A program made the position numbers and the translations under genes. DNA of 64,000 bases from Enterobacter sp. 10-1 (lineage in GTDB: Bacteria; Pseudomonadota; Gammaproteobacteria; Enterobacterales; Enterobacteriaceae). The notes under the pieces are model-generated. The model saw nothing but the letters and a program-made list of their open reading frames with translations, had not been told where the DNA came from and searched no databases. Below, piece after piece: positions 29,245-39,863 of this stretch (within the stretch, counting starts at the first letter, position 1; the number at the start of each line of letters is the position of its first letter). The DNA is taken from assembly GCA_002270295.1 (NCBI GenBank), contig NISF01000003.1, positions 186,001 through 250,000 on the forward strand, given 5' to 3'.

Positions 29245-30228
29245 CTATGCAATCATCAGCCACAGCAGAGCCGCCGCTGCCAGCGCCAGCAGGATAAACC
29301 ACGGTTTTTTGAGCCGTGCGGAGAGCGGAGTGGGTTCCGACCGCAGCGATGGGATAGCCAGCGTCTCCTGGGCTCGCGCCACGCGCAGCACGAAGACTTT
29401 GTTCAACAGCGTCAGTATCTGGCTGGAGCTCAGCACCGATTGCGGCGTCACGTGCCAGCTGTGGCGGGCAAAATCGGCGATCTTCTGCCACTCCTGCGCT
29501 TCAAGCGGCTGTTTCAGCGCGGCCTGCAGCGAGTTGAGCGTCGGGCTGGCCTGGGTGCTTAGCGTTTGCCGCGCCTGAAGCCAGTAGGAGAGCGGGGTAA
29601 AATGCGTTGCCGGGATCAGCTCGCCGGTTTTCACGCCGCACAGCTCCAGCATCGACTGCCAGATAAGCTTACCTGGCTCGCCGGTTGCGGCAGCAAGACG
29701 GGTCACCAGCTGGTTCAGCGTGTTGTGCTCCGCCGGCAGCAGCGGGCGCAGCGTAGGCTGACGCTGCTGGGGCGACGGAATCGACAGCCGGCCGTTCTGC
29801 AGCAGCTGCAGCACGTTCTCAAGCTGCTGCTGGGTCAGCGCGTGTAGCGCGGTTTGCCCATAGTGCTGGCGAATATAATCGCTCACCGCCTGACGATTGT
29901 TGCCCTGATTCAGCAGCTCGCCGAGCTGCGCCAGAGTCTGACGATGGTGATGGTTTTGCTGCGCAACGGTCAGGCGCTGGTTCAGGTGACTTTCGGCGGC
30001 GGCAAAGTGGCATGCCAGCAGCGGCGCATCGCCCTTGAGTCCCAGATCGTGCTTGATTCCGGCCCACACTTCCGCGTTCTGCTGCGATGTTAACGCCACC
30101 AGGCGCGTTATCAATCGCTCGAGAACGGTGCGTTGCTGGGTGGTAAGCGACAGCTCCCCGGCGACGGAAGCGCCGGAGGGAGCCGTCCCCGGAGGGCGAT
30201 CGGACATACCTGAAACGGGTTGTGTCAT
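29245..30228 (-). CDS. flk: Flk, flagellar hook-length checkpoint protein
   Basis: A 327-residue protein anchored by a single C-terminal membrane segment (FILLALAAAALLWLMI, ending one residue before the stop), with a Gln-rich cytoplasmic body. In Salmonella Flk (RflH) prevents premature export of the flagellar late-class switch across incomplete hooks. ATG 30228 (MTQPVSGMSD) has AAGGA 9 nt upstream and gives the usual length; in-frame codons further upstream lie in the pdxB promoter. The gene also occurs in non-motile relatives. Confidence 0.88.
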   Translation of the reverse strand: MTQPVSGMSDRPPGTAPSGASVAGELSLTTQQRTVLERLITRLVALTSQQNAEVWAGIKHDLGLKGDAPLLACHFAAAESHLNQRLTVAQQNHHHRQTLAQLGELLNQGNNRQAVSDYIRQHYGQTALHALTQQQLENVLQLLQNGRLSIPSPQQRQPTLRPLLPAEHNTLNQLVTRLAAATGEPGKLIWQSMLELCGVKTGELIPATHFTPLSYWLQARQTLSTQASPTLNSLQAALKQPLEAQEWQKIADFARHSWHVTPQSVLSSSQILTLLNKVFVLRVARAQETLAIPSLRSEPTPLSARLKKPWFILLALAAAALLWLMIA

Positions 30229-30336
30229 GATTAATCCTTTCCGTATTACTGTACTGAGGCCGGTGATGATGTTCCTGGCGGCGAGATTATGGCACACTTC
30301 CCCGGTTTACTCTCGTTCTCAGACAGGTACTGAACC

Positions 30337-31473
30337 GTGAAAATCCTCGTTGATGAAAATATGCCCTATGCCCGTGAGCTTTTTAGCCGTTTGGGCGAGG
30401 TGAGGGCGGTCCCCGGCCGCCCAATTCCGGCTGAAGCGCTGACCGATGCCGACGCGCTGATGGTCCGTTCCGTCACTAAAGTCAATGAAGCGCTGCTTGC
30501 CGGCAAGGCTATTCAGTTTGTCGGAACCGCGACCGCGGGTACCGATCATGTCGACCAGGCGTGGCTGCAGCAGGCGGGGATCGGTTTTTCCGCCGCACCG
30601 GGCTGTAACGCTATTGCGGTGGTTGAGTATGTTTTCTCGGCGCTGCTGATGCTGGCCGAGCGCGATGGCTTTGCGCTGACCGATCGTACCGTCGGGATCG
30701 TGGGGGTGGGCAACGTCGGCGGACGCCTGCAAAAACGTCTTGAAGCGCTGGGGATCAAAACGCTGCTGTGCGATCCGCCGCGCGCGGATCGCGGCGATGA
30801 AGGCGATTTCCGCAGCCTTGACGAGCTGGTTCAACAGGCCGATGTGCTGACGTTCCACACGCCTTTATATAAAGAAGGGCAATACAAGACGCTGCACCTC
30901 GCGGATGAGGCGCTGATCGGCCGCCTGAAGCCGGGAACGGTGTTAATTAACGCCTGCCGTGGTCCGGTGGTTGATAACGGCGCATTGCTGAAATGCCTGC
31001 AGGCCGGGCAGCCGCTGAGCGTCGTGCTTGACGTCTGGGAGCCGGAGCCGGATCTTAACCTTGAGCTGCTGGATCGCGTGGATATCGGTACCGCGCATAT
31101 TGCGGGCTATACCCTTGAAGGGAAAGCGCGCGGGACGACCCAGGTGTTTGAAGCCTACAGCGCGTTTATCGGTCATCCGCAGCAGGTGGCGCTGGATACC
31201 CTGCTGCCGGCGCCGGAGTTTGGCCGTATCACCCTGCACGGCGCGCTCGATCAGGCAACTCTGAAAAGGCTGGTCCATTTGGTGTATGATGTGCGCCGCG
31301 ACGATGCGCCGCTGCGAAAAGTGGCCGGTGCTGCGGGCGAATTTGACAAGCTGCGCAAAAATTACCAGGAACGCCGTGAATGGTCTTCGCTATACGTACA
31401 GTGCAGCGATGAGCAGGCGGCGACGCTGTTGCGGCAGCTCGGCTTTAATGCCATACATCACCCTGTTCGTTAA
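30337..31473 (+). CDS. pdxB: PdxB erythronate-4-phosphate dehydrogenase
   Basis: A 378-residue D-2-hydroxyacid dehydrogenase-family enzyme for the second step of pyridoxal 5'-phosphate synthesis. The NAD-binding motif [13 protein letters not shown] is at about residues 118-130, and a C-terminal dimerisation domain specific to PdxB follows. It starts [14 protein letters not shown], 39 bp after an unrelated A/T-rich stretch, and leads the pdxB-usg-truA-dedA run. Confidence 0.95.
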   Translation: MKILVDENMPYARELFSRLGEVRAVPGRPIPAEALTDADALMVRSVTKVNEALLAGKAIQFVGTATAGTDHVDQAWLQQAGIGFSAAPGCNAIAVVEYVFSALLMLAERDGFALTDRTVGIVGVGNVGGRLQKRLEALGIKTLLCDPPRADRGDEGDFRSLDELVQQADVLTFHTPLYKEGQYKTLHLADEALIGRLKPGTVLINACRGPVVDNGALLKCLQAGQPLSVVLDVWEPEPDLNLELLDRVDIGTAHIAGYTLEGKARGTTQVFEAYSAFIGHPQQVALDTLLPAPEFGRITLHGALDQATLKRLVHLVYDVRRDDAPLRKVAGAAGEFDKLRKNYQERREWSSLYVQCSDEQAATLLRQLGFNAIHHPVR

Positions 31474-31485
31474 TATCTTCTTAAT

Positions 31486-31519
31486 GACCCTGTTGGATAC
31501 TCCTGCAGGGTCGCTTTTT
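31486..31519 (+). terminator. Terminator or attenuator between pdxB and usg
   Basis: GACCCTG (31486-31492) pairs with CAGGGTC (31506-31512), followed by GCTTTTTC. It overlaps the short leader before usg and may reduce rather than abolish readthrough. Confidence 0.6.
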
Positions 31520-31535
31520 CCTGGAGTAAACCACC

Positions 31536-32549
31536 ATGTCTGAAGGCTGGAATATTGCCATACTAGGCGCAACGGGCGCCGTCGGCGAAGCCCTGCTCGA
31601 AACCCTTGCTGAACGTCAGTTCCCGGTGGGTGATATTTACGCCCTGGCGCGTAACGAAAGCGCGGGCGAGCATCTGCGTTTTAACGGTAAGTCGGTCATC
31701 GTACAGGATGCCGCGGAGTTTGACTGGACTCAGGCCCAGCTGGCCTTTTTCGCCGCCGGCGTCGAGGCCACGGCGGCCTACGTTGATGAGGCGACTAACT
31801 CTGGCTGTCTGGTTATCGACCTGAGCGGCCTGTTCGCGCTGGAGCCGGACGTCCCGCTGGTGGTTCCGGAAGTTAACCCATTTGTGCTGGCTGATTACCG
31901 CAATCGTAACGTTATTGCCGTTGCCAACAGCCTGACCAGCCAGCTGCTGGCCGCGCTGAAGCCGCTGATTGATGAAGGCGGCCTGTCGCGTATTCAGGTC
32001 ACCAGCCTGCTCTCCGTCTCCGCCCAAGGTAAAAAAGCCGTCAGCGCGCTGGCGGGGCAGAGCGCTAAGCTGCTCAACGGCATGCCGATTGATGAAGATG
32101 ATTACTTTGGTCGTCAGCTGGCGTTCAACATGCTGCCCATTCTGCCCGATCGTGAAGGCAGCGTGCTGGAAGAGCGGCGTATCGTCGACGAAGTACGGAA
32201 GATCCTCCAGGATGAAGGGCTGATGATCTCCGCAAGCGTGGTCCAGTCGCCGGTATTCTACGGCCATGCGCAGGTGGTTAATTTCGAAGCCATGCGTCCG
32301 CTGGCCGCAGAAGAGGCGCGCGATGCCTTCGTACGCGGCGAAGATATCGAGCTGTCCGAAGCGAGCGAGTTTCCGACTCAGGTTGGCGACGCTTCCGGCA
32401 CCAGCCAACTCTCCGTCGGCTGCGTGCGTAACGATTACGGGATGCCGGAGCAGATTCAGTTCTGGTCCGTTGCCGACAACGTCCGCTTCGGCGGCGCGCT
32501 GATGGCGGTGAAAACCGCTGAGAGGCTGGTGCAGGAGTATTTTTACTGA
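31536..32549 (+). CDS. usg: Usg, aspartate-semialdehyde dehydrogenase-like protein
   Basis: A 337-residue protein with the fold of aspartate-beta-semialdehyde dehydrogenase: [10 protein letters not shown] nucleotide-binding motif at residues 11-20. At the position of the catalytic cysteine (normally NCxT) it has Asn131-Ser132-Leu-Thr, so it should be catalytically inactive, as for E. coli Usg. Its real role is unknown. The stop overlaps the truA start by one base, suggesting translational coupling. Confidence 0.9.
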   Translation: MSEGWNIAILGATGAVGEALLETLAERQFPVGDIYALARNESAGEHLRFNGKSVIVQDAAEFDWTQAQLAFFAAGVEATAAYVDEATNSGCLVIDLSGLFALEPDVPLVVPEVNPFVLADYRNRNVIAVANSLTSQLLAALKPLIDEGGLSRIQVTSLLSVSAQGKKAVSALAGQSAKLLNGMPIDEDDYFGRQLAFNMLPILPDREGSVLEERRIVDEVRKILQDEGLMISASVVQSPVFYGHAQVVNFEAMRPLAAEEARDAFVRGEDIELSEASEFPTQVGDASGTSQLSVGCVRNDYGMPEQIQFWSVADNVRFGGALMAVKTAERLVQEYFY

Positions 32550-33361
32550 TGTCTGAGATGGAGCAGCAGCCGGTCTGTAAAATCGCGCTGGGCATCGAGT
32601 ACGACGGCAGTAAATATTACGGCTGGCAGCGGCAGAACGAAGTGCGTAGCGTGCAGGAGAAGCTGGAAAAGGCGCTCTCGCAGGTGGCGAATGAACCGAT
32701 TAACGTCTTCTGCGCGGGCCGCACCGACGCCGGCGTTCATGGCACCGGACAGGTGGTGCATTTTGAAACGCGTGCGCTGCGTAAAGACGCGGCCTGGACG
32801 CTGGGCGTGAATGCGAATCTGCCTGGTGACATTGCCGTGCGGTGGGTTAAACATGTGCCGGAAGAGTTCCACGCGCGCTTCAGCGCAACGGCGCGCCGCT
32901 ACCGCTACGTTATCTATAATCATCGGCTGCGCCCGGCGGTGTTAAGCCAGGGGGTGACTCATTATCACCAGCCTCTGGATGCCGAACGGATGCAGCGTGC
33001 GGCGCAGTGCCTGCTGGGCGAGAATGATTTTACCTCGTTCCGCGCGCTGCAGTGCCAGTCGCGTACGCCCTGGCGCAACATTAAGCACATTAGCGTCACC
33101 CGTTATGGCGCATATGTGGTGGTCGATATCAAAGCAAACGCCTTTGTACATCATATGGTAAGGAACATTGTCGGCAGCCTGATGGAAGTGGGGGCCGGTA
33201 ACCAGCCAGAGAGCTGGATTGCAGAACTTCTGGCGGCAAAAGACAGGAAGCTAGCCGCCGCGACGGCAAAAGCCGAAGGATTGTATCTGGTGTCGGTCGA
33301 CTATCCGGCCCATTTCGATCTGCCGGTGATGCCGATGGGCCCGCTGTTTCTGGCGGACTGA
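32549..33361 (+). CDS. truA: TruA tRNA pseudouridine(38-40) synthase
   Basis: A 270-residue pseudouridine synthase acting at positions 38, 39 and 40 of the anticodon stem-loop. The catalytic Asp60 lies in [14 protein letters not shown]. Identical in length to E. coli TruA and, as there, coupled to usg. Confidence 0.95.
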   Translation: MSEMEQQPVCKIALGIEYDGSKYYGWQRQNEVRSVQEKLEKALSQVANEPINVFCAGRTDAGVHGTGQVVHFETRALRKDAAWTLGVNANLPGDIAVRWVKHVPEEFHARFSATARRYRYVIYNHRLRPAVLSQGVTHYHQPLDAERMQRAAQCLLGENDFTSFRALQCQSRTPWRNIKHISVTRYGAYVVVDIKANAFVHHMVRNIVGSLMEVGAGNQPESWIAELLAAKDRKLAAATAKAEGLYLVSVDYPAHFDLPVMPMGPLFLAD

Positions 33362-33369
33362 CGTATACG

Positions 33370-33480
33370 CCTCATCCTTCAGGCTGCCGCGCTGCCGGCC
33401 GCGCTGGTTTCCCCGGGCTTGCCTCTTGAGGTGGCCCGGGAGCTACCGTTCGGCCGCCTGGATACGCCGTGAAGGATTTT
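33370..33480. repeat. Nested GC-rich palindromic element between truA and dedA
   Basis: Several inverted arms nest in this 111-bp spacer: ATCCTTC (33374-33380) with GAAGGAT (about 33471-33477), CAGGCTGCCG with CGGCCGCCTG (one mismatch), and CCCGGGC (33412-33418) with GCCCGGG (33434-33440). It resembles a composite REP/BIME-like unit, but I cannot assign it to a named family. Confidence 0.45.
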
Positions 33481-33508
33481 ACGTATTGCTATTAAGGACT
33501 CAAACGGT

Positions 33509-34168
33509 ATGGACCTGATTCGCTTTTTAATTGATTTCATCCTGCATATAGATGTACACCTGGCCGAACTGGTTGCCGAGTACGGTATCTGGGTTTATGC
33601 CATTCTGTTTTTGATTTTGTTTTGCGAAACGGGTCTGGTGGTCACACCGTTCCTGCCGGGAGATTCGCTGCTGTTTGTTGCCGGCGCGCTGTCAGCGCTG
33701 CCGACTAACGATCTGAACGTGCATCTGATGGTGGTGCTGATGGTTATCGCGGCGATTGTCGGCGATGCCCTGAACTACACCATCGGGCGGCTGTTCGGTG
33801 AAAAGCTCTTCAGTAATCCTGATTCTAAAATCTTCCGCCGCAGCTATCTGGACAAGACCCACTCGTTCTACGAGCGTCACGGCGGCAAAACCATTATCCT
33901 CGCTCGCTTCGTGCCGATTGTCAGAACCTTTGCGCCATTTGTGGCGGGAATGGGCCACATGTCCTATCGTCATTTTGCGGCCTATAACGTGGTTGGCGCA
34001 TTGCTGTGGGTGCTGCTGTTCACCTATGCAGGCTACCTGTTTGGCGATTTGCCGATCGTCCAGGAAAACCTGAAGCTGCTGATTGTCGCGATTATTCTCC
34101 TCTCTGTGCTGCCGGGGGTGATTGAAATCATTCGCCACAAGCGCGCGGCGGCGAAGCAGTCGAAATAG
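33509..34168 (+). CDS. dedA: DedA family inner-membrane protein
   Basis: A 219-residue polytopic protein of the DedA (SNARE-associated/VTT) superfamily, whose members act as lipid flippases or transport lipid carriers. Visible family features are [19 protein letters not shown] and [19 protein letters not shown] with its conserved arginines. Upstream AAGGACT precedes the ATG. Conserved position between truA and accD. Confidence 0.92.
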   Translation: MDLIRFLIDFILHIDVHLAELVAEYGIWVYAILFLILFCETGLVVTPFLPGDSLLFVAGALSALPTNDLNVHLMVVLMVIAAIVGDALNYTIGRLFGEKLFSNPDSKIFRRSYLDKTHSFYERHGGKTIILARFVPIVRTFAPFVAGMGHMSYRHFAAYNVVGALLWVLLFTYAGYLFGDLPIVQENLKLLIVAIILLSVLPGVIEIIRHKRAAAKQSK

Positions 34169-34368
34169 CCTCTGTAGTGTAATCTTCTGCGGGGGGAGCG
34201 CCTCCGCCCGCAGATTGAAGTGTGAGCGGTACGACCACTTTTTTATCCCATGTGACGGGATGTTATGATTTAATGTGCAACATTCATGGTCTGTAAGGGT
34301 CAAAAATGGCATTATGCGCCCCTTACGACAAAACTGGCATCGACCAGGTTCAGGCAGAAAGGTTATCA

Positions 34369-35283
34369 ATGAGCTGGATTGAACGAATTAAAAGCAATAT
34401 AACTCCCACCCGCAAGGCAAGCATTCCTGAGGGTGTATGGACCAAGTGCGACAGCTGCGGTCAGGTACTGTACCGCGCAGAGCTGGAGCGCAACCTGGAG
34501 GTTTGCCCTAAGTGCGATCACCATATGCGTATGTCGGCGCGTAATCGCCTGCATAGCCTGTTGGACGAAGGTTCCCTTGTGGAGCTGGGAAGCGAGCTCG
34601 AGCCGAAAGATGTGCTGAAGTTCCGCGATTCGAAAAAATACAAAGACCGCCTGGCGTCGGCTCAAAAAGAGACCGGCGAGAAAGATGCGCTGGTGGTTAT
34701 GAAGGGCACGCTGTACGACATGCCGGTTGTCGCCGTTGCTTTTGAATTCGCCTTTATGGGCGGTTCGATGGGCTCGGTGGTGGGCGCGCGCTTCGTACGT
34801 GCCGTTGAACAGGCGTTGGAAGACAACTGCCCGCTGGTTTGCTTCTCAGCGTCCGGCGGCGCGCGTATGCAGGAAGCGCTGATGTCGCTGATGCAGATGG
34901 CGAAAACGTCAGCCGCGCTGGCGAAAATGCAGGAGCGCGGTTTACCGTATATCTCCGTGCTGACCGACCCGACGATGGGCGGCGTATCGGCGAGCTTTGC
35001 GATGCTCGGCGATCTGAACATCGCGGAACCGAAAGCGCTGATCGGCTTTGCCGGCCCTCGCGTTATCGAGCAAACCGTACGCGAAAAGCTGCCGCCAGGA
35101 TTCCAGCGCAGCGAGTTCCTGATTGAAAAAGGGGCGATCGACATGATCGTACGTCGCCCTGAAATGCGCCTGAAGCTGGCCAGTATTCTGGCGAAGCTGA
35201 TGAATCTCCCGGCGCCATGCCCGGAGGTTTCTCATGAAGGCGACGCGGTGCCGCCGGTACCGGATCAGGAACCAGAGGCCTGA
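34369..35283 (+). CDS. accD: AccD, acetyl-CoA carboxylase carboxyltransferase beta subunit
   Basis: A 304-residue subunit that with AccA transfers carboxyl from biotin to acetyl-CoA, making malonyl-CoA. It begins with the C4 zinc ribbon (Cys27, Cys30, Cys46, Cys49), implicated in mRNA binding and autoregulation of the E. coli enzyme, followed by the crotonase-like carboxyltransferase domain ([10 protein letters not shown]). ATG 34369 ([10 protein letters not shown]) has AGAAAGG upstream and matches E. coli; the open frame extends 21 codons further but without homology. Confidence 0.96.
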   Translation: MSWIERIKSNITPTRKASIPEGVWTKCDSCGQVLYRAELERNLEVCPKCDHHMRMSARNRLHSLLDEGSLVELGSELEPKDVLKFRDSKKYKDRLASAQKETGEKDALVVMKGTLYDMPVVAVAFEFAFMGGSMGSVVGARFVRAVEQALEDNCPLVCFSASGGARMQEALMSLMQMAKTSAALAKMQERGLPYISVLTDPTMGGVSASFAMLGDLNIAEPKALIGFAGPRVIEQTVREKLPPGFQRSEFLIEKGAIDMIVRRPEMRLKLASILAKLMNLPAPCPEVSHEGDAVPPVPDQEPEA

Positions 35284-35291
35284 TAGTGCAG

Positions 35292-35322
35292 AGGGCAGGC
35301 CTGACGGTGCTGCCCTTTTTTT
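35292..35322 (+). terminator. accD terminator
   Basis: AGGGCAG and CTGCCCT pair around GCCTGACGGTG and are followed by TTTTTT. Confidence 0.88.
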
Positions 35323-35414
35323 ATATTCAAATAACTACGCGACATCATCCTGACCTGGCCGCATCGCGGCATGCTGACAGATGAGCGTATTTACCGTTAA
35401 CTCTTGCGGACATC

Positions 35415-36683
35415 ATGGAAAAAGAACCTATTCCTCAGGCCACGTCGCCCCTGGCTACGTGGCTTTCTTATCTGGAGCATCTGCACAGCAAAACTATCGA
35501 TCTCGGGCTGACGCGCGTGAACGAGGTTGCCGGGCGGATGGCGGTAGTGAAACCTGCGCCGTTCGTATTTACGGTGGCGGGCACCAACGGTAAGGGGACC
35601 ACCTGCCGTACGCTGGAGTCGGTGCTGATGGCGGCGGGCTATAGGGTCGGCGTCTACAGTTCACCGCATCTCGTGCGCTATACCGAACGCGTACGCGTGC
35701 AGGGAGAGGAGCTGGCAGAATCGGCGCATACCGCCTCTTTCGCTGAAATCGAAGCGGCGCGCGGCGAAATATCCCTGAGCTATTTTGAGTTCGGTACGCT
35801 CTCCGCACTGTGGCTGTTTAAGCAGGCGCAGCTGGACGTTGTTATCCTTGAGGTTGGGCTGGGCGGTCGCCTTGACGCGACAAATATCGTTGATGCCGAC
35901 GTGGCGGTGGTGACCAGTATTGCGCTCGATCATACCGACTGGCTGGGGCCGGATCGCGAAAGCATCGGCCGCGAAAAGGCCGGTATTTTCCGTTCAGGCA
36001 AGCCGGCTATCGTCGGTGAGCCGGATATGCCTCATACCATTGCCGACGTTGCGGCGGAAAAAGGCGCTCTGCTGCGCCGTCGTGACCTTGACTGGCGCTA
36101 TGTTACCGGCGAGCAGGCGTGGGATTTCAGCGACGAGCAGGGGACGCTGGCAGGGCTGCCGCTGCCTCAGGTGCCAATGCCGAATGCGGCTACGGCGCTG
36201 GCCGCGCTGCGCGCCAGCGGGCTGGCGGTGAACGAACGGGCGATTCGCGACGGCATTAAGCAGGCGATGCTACCCGGGCGTTTCCAGATAATTGGCGAAA
36301 CGCCGCGCGTGATCCTCGACGTTGCCCATAACCCACATGCGGCGGCATATCTGGCCGGACGTCTCAAAAGCCTGCCGAAAACGGGGCGCGTGCTGGCGGT
36401 TATTGGTATGCTGCACGATAAGGATATTGCAGGTACGCTGGCAAACCTGACGGCTGAAGTCGATTGCTGGTACTGCGCGCCGCTGGAAGGGCCGCGTGGG
36501 GCAACGGCGGAACAGCTGCTGGAGCATTTGCGTACAGGGCGAGCCTGCGCGGACGTCGCTCAGGCATGGCATGCGGCCATGGCCGATGCCGGACCGGAAG
36601 ATACGGTGCTGGTGTGTGGTTCATTCCACACGGTGGCGCATGTAATGGAAGAAATAGACGCGGGGAGAATCGGTGGCGAGTAA
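35415..36683 (+). CDS. folC: FolC folylpolyglutamate/dihydrofolate synthase
   Basis: A 422-residue Mur-ligase-family enzyme that adds glutamate to dihydropteroate and then to tetrahydrofolates. The ATP-binding loop AGTNGKGTTCRT is at about residues 55-66. The end overlaps dedD by 11 bp. Confidence 0.95.
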   Translation: MEKEPIPQATSPLATWLSYLEHLHSKTIDLGLTRVNEVAGRMAVVKPAPFVFTVAGTNGKGTTCRTLESVLMAAGYRVGVYSSPHLVRYTERVRVQGEELAESAHTASFAEIEAARGEISLSYFEFGTLSALWLFKQAQLDVVILEVGLGGRLDATNIVDADVAVVTSIALDHTDWLGPDRESIGREKAGIFRSGKPAIVGEPDMPHTIADVAAEKGALLRRRDLDWRYVTGEQAWDFSDEQGTLAGLPLPQVPMPNAATALAALRASGLAVNERAIRDGIKQAMLPGRFQIIGETPRVILDVAHNPHAAAYLAGRLKSLPKTGRVLAVIGMLHDKDIAGTLANLTAEVDCWYCAPLEGPRGATAEQLLEHLRTGRACADVAQAWHAAMADAGPEDTVLVCGSFHTVAHVMEEIDAGRIGGE

Positions 36684-37383
36684 GTTTCAGAACCGTTTAG
36701 TCGGGACGATTGTGCTGGTGGCGCTGGGAGTCATTATCCTTCCAGGGCTGCTTGACGGTCAGAAAAAACACTATCAGGATGAGTTTGCGGCGATCCCGCT
36801 GGTGCCGAAGCCGGGCGATCGCGATGAGCCTGACATGCTACCGGCGGCAACTCAGGCCTTGCCTGCTCAGCCTCCGGAAGGGGCGGCAGAAGAGGTGAGG
36901 GCCGGCAATGCGGCGGCGCCGTCGCTGGATCCGTCGCGCATCCCGGTGAACAGTAACAGCTTTGATGATGTTCAGGAGCCGGTTGTCGCGCCCAAGCCGC
37001 AGCCAAAACCTCAGGTTCAGCCGAAGCCGCAACCGCAGCCGCAGCCGCAGCCTAAGCCGGTCGATAAGCCTCAGCCGCAGCAGCAGCAGACTGCCGCCCA
37101 GACGCCGGCGCCGAAGCCTGCTGAAATTCCTGCGCCAACCGGCAGAGCCTACGTGGTGCAGCTGGGGGCGTTGAAGAATGCGGACAAGGTAAATGAAATT
37201 GTCGGTAAGCTGCGCTCCTCCGGGTTCAAGGTTTACACGTCGCCTTCGACGCCGGTGCAGGGGAAAATCACCCGAATTTTGGTTGGCCCTGATGCGTCGA
37301 AAGATAAGCTGAAAGGCCAGCTTGGCGATCTGAAGCAGCTGTCAGGTCTGAGCGGTGTGGTGATGGGATACAGTCCAAACTAG
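36673..37383 (+). CDS. dedD: DedD, SPOR-domain cell-division protein
   Basis: A 236-residue inner-membrane protein with one N-terminal membrane segment (about 9-25), a long Pro/Gln-rich linker and a C-terminal SPOR domain (about 157-236) that binds denuded septal peptidoglycan. Start is GTG 36673, inside folC. It is about 16 residues longer than E. coli DedD because the linker (about residues 113-140) contains extra KPQP/QPQP repeats, encoded by tandem CCGCAG-like hexamers. Confidence 0.92.
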   Translation: MASKFQNRLVGTIVLVALGVIILPGLLDGQKKHYQDEFAAIPLVPKPGDRDEPDMLPAATQALPAQPPEGAAEEVRAGNAAAPSLDPSRIPVNSNSFDDVQEPVVAPKPQPKPQVQPKPQPQPQPQPKPVDKPQPQQQQTAAQTPAPKPAEIPAPTGRAYVVQLGALKNADKVNEIVGKLRSSGFKVYTSPSTPVQGKITRILVGPDASKDKLKGQLGDLKQLSGLSGVVMGYSPN

Positions 37384-37610
37384 CCTTGCTATTCAGCCTG
37401 ATAGCGCTGGAGAACGCCGATATTGATGCAGGGTCGGGAGACGATCGCCCTGGCGCAGTTCAGGTCGGACAGGTCAGCGGGCGTCGGGCTCGCTGGCGGT
37501 GAACGGGGGGCTGAATCCCTTACCTGACGCGCCCTGCAGAGGCAAAAGGTAGCATGGCGTTGAATGTTTTTTCAGCGCCATTTTTATTTCTGTAGGGCAC
37601 GGAAATCCCT

Positions 37611-37626
37611 ACGCAAACGTTTTCTT
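37611..37626. promoter_or_regulatory. PurR operator of cvpA-purF-ubiX
   Basis: ACGCAAACGTTTTCTT matches the PurR consensus ACGCAAACGTTTNCNT. It lies 57-72 bp before the cvpA ATG and overlaps the promoter, whose -10 is probably TTAGAAT at about 37633-37639. Confidence 0.9.
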
Positions 37627-37682
37627 TTTCTGTTAGAATGCGCCCCGAACCGGACGACAGGGCGTAAAATCGTAGGATGTAT

Positions 37683-38171
37683 ATGGTCTGGATTGATTAC
37701 GCCATTATTGCGGTGATTGGTTTTTCCTGTCTGGTAAGCCTGATCCGCGGCTTTGTTCGTGAAGCGTTATCGCTGGTAACCTGGGGATGTGCTTTCTTTG
37801 TTGCCAGTCATTACTACACTTACCTGGCTGTCTGGTTCACGGGCTTTGAAGACGAAATGGTCCGCAATGGGATTGCTATCGCGATACTGTTTATCGCAAC
37901 GCTTATCGTCGGCGCTATCGTTAACTACGTGATTAGCGCACTGGTAGAGAAAACCGGCCTGTCGGGTACCGACAGGGTGTTAGGGATCTGCTTCGGCGCC
38001 CTTCGTGGCGTGCTGATTGTCTCTGCGATCCTGTTCTTTCTCGATAGTTTTACCGGTATGGCGAAAAGCGAAGACTGGCAAAAGTCGGAGCTTATCCCGC
38101 AGTTCAGTTTCGTTATCAGATGGTTTTTTGACTATCTGCAGAGCTCGTCAAGTTTCTTGCCCAAAGCATAA
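37683..38171 (+). CDS. cvpA: CvpA, colicin V production protein
   Basis: A 162-residue inner-membrane protein with four hydrophobic segments, required for colicin V production and linked to envelope homeostasis. ATG 37683 (MVWIDYAII) gives the E. coli length; ATG 37677 would add two residues. First gene of a PurR-controlled operon with purF 33 bp downstream. Confidence 0.93.
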   Translation: MVWIDYAIIAVIGFSCLVSLIRGFVREALSLVTWGCAFFVASHYYTYLAVWFTGFEDEMVRNGIAIAILFIATLIVGAIVNYVISALVEKTGLSGTDRVLGICFGALRGVLIVSAILFFLDSFTGMAKSEDWQKSELIPQFSFVIRWFFDYLQSSSSFLPKA

Positions 38172-38204
38172 GCGTTGGGATGTAGCTGAACGAGGAAAAG
38201 ACGT

Positions 38205-39722
38205 ATGTGCGGTATTGTCGGTATCGCCGGTGTTATGCCGGTAAACCAGTCGATTTATGACGCGTTAACGGTGCTTCAGCATCGTGGCCAGGATGCCGCA
38301 GGCATCATCACCATTGATGCAAATAATTGCTTCCGCTTGCGTAAGGCAAACGGGCTGGTGAGCGATATTTTTGAGGCTCGCCACATGCAGCGTATGCAGG
38401 GCAACATGGGGATCGGCCACGTCCGTTACCCTACGGCTGGCAGCTCCAGCGCCTCCGAGGCTCAGCCTTTCTACGTTAACTCGCCGTATGGCATTACGTT
38501 GGCGCATAACGGTAACCTGACCAACGCTCACGAGCTGCGTAAAAAGCTGTTTGAAGAAAAACGCCGCCACATCAACACCACCTCCGATTCTGAAATTCTG
38601 CTCAATATTTTCGCCAGCGAGCTGGATAACTTCCGCCATTATCCGCTGGAAGCCGACAATATCTTTGCGGCAATTGCTGCGACCAATCGGCAGATTCGTG
38701 GCGCCTATGCCTGCGTGGCGATGATTATCGGCCACGGTATGGTTGCGTTTCGCGATCCGAACGGTATTCGCCCGCTGGTACTGGGCAAGCGTGATATTGG
38801 CGACGGCCGTACCGAGTACATGGTGGCCTCCGAAAGCGTGGCGCTGGATACTCTGGGCTTCGAGTTCCTGCGCGACGTTGCGCCGGGAGAAGCGGTGTAC
38901 ATCACCGAAAAAGGCCAGCTGTTTACCCGCCAGTGTGCGGAGAACCCGGTCAGCAACCCGTGCCTGTTTGAGTACGTCTATTTTGCCCGTCCGGACTCCT
39001 TCATCGATAAGATCTCCGTCTATAGCGCTCGCGTGAATATGGGGACTAAGCTGGGCGAGAAAATTGCCCGCGAATGGGAAGATCTGGACATTGACGTGGT
39101 CATCCCGATTCCGGAAACCTCCTGCGATATCGCGCTGGAAATTGCCCGTATTCTCGACAAGCCTTATCGTCAGGGCTTCGTCAAAAACCGCTATGTCGGC
39201 CGTACTTTTATCATGCCGGGCCAGCAGCTGCGTCGTAAATCAGTACGTCGTAAGCTCAACGCTAACCGCGCCGAGTTCCGTGATAAAAACGTCCTGCTGG
39301 TCGATGACTCCATCGTTCGCGGCACCACCTCGGAACAGATTATCGAGATGGCGCGCGAAGCGGGCGCGAAGAAGGTCTATCTGGCTTCCGCTGCGCCGGA
39401 GATTCGCTTCCCGAACGTCTACGGCATCGATATGCCGACGGCCACCGAGCTGATCGCCCACGGTCGTGAAGTTGACGAAATTCGGCAGATCATCGGCGCT
39501 GACGGTTTAATCTTCCAGGATCTGAACGATCTGATCGACGCCGTGCGGGCCGAGAATCCGGATATTCAGCAGTTTGAATGTTCGGTATTTAACGGTGTGT
39601 ACGTCACTAAGGACGTCGATCAGCAGTACCTCGATTATCTCGACTCCCTGCGTAACGACGATGCTAAAGCGGTGCAGCGTCAGAACGAAGTGGAAAACTT
39701 AGAGATGCATAACGAAGGCTAA
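38205..39722 (+). CDS. purF: PurF amidophosphoribosyltransferase
   Basis: A 505-residue enzyme for the first committed step of purine synthesis, PRPP plus glutamine to phosphoribosylamine. Cys2 after the initiating Met is the N-terminal nucleophile of the glutaminase domain (MCGIVGIAG). The PRPP-binding loop [13 protein letters not shown] is near residue 365. Controlled by PurR through cvpA. Confidence 0.96.
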   Translation: MCGIVGIAGVMPVNQSIYDALTVLQHRGQDAAGIITIDANNCFRLRKANGLVSDIFEARHMQRMQGNMGIGHVRYPTAGSSSASEAQPFYVNSPYGITLAHNGNLTNAHELRKKLFEEKRRHINTTSDSEILLNIFASELDNFRHYPLEADNIFAAIAATNRQIRGAYACVAMIIGHGMVAFRDPNGIRPLVLGKRDIGDGRTEYMVASESVALDTLGFEFLRDVAPGEAVYITEKGQLFTRQCAENPVSNPCLFEYVYFARPDSFIDKISVYSARVNMGTKLGEKIAREWEDLDIDVVIPIPETSCDIALEIARILDKPYRQGFVKNRYVGRTFIMPGQQLRRKSVRRKLNANRAEFRDKNVLLVDDSIVRGTTSEQIIEMAREAGAKKVYLASAAPEIRFPNVYGIDMPTATELIAHGREVDEIRQIIGADGLIFQDLNDLIDAVRAENPDIQQFECSVFNGVYVTKDVDQQYLDYLDSLRNDDAKAVQRQNEVENLEMHNEG

Positions 39723-39739
39723 ACCACGCCTTTGTTGTC

Positions 39740-39777
39740 AAAGCCCGCCGTCGTCAGACTGCGGGCTTTTTGTTTTT
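39740..39777 (+). terminator. purF terminator
   Basis: AAAGCCCGC and GCGGGCTTT pair across CGTCGTCAGACT and are followed by TTGTTTTT. Confidence 0.88.
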
Positions 39778-39863
39778 CGGGCCCCGGTTAGCTGGCCGCC
39801 GGGCTTGCGTCCGGTGCTATAATCCGGCAAAGTCTGCGACACTAAGCAGAAGGGGCAATCATC

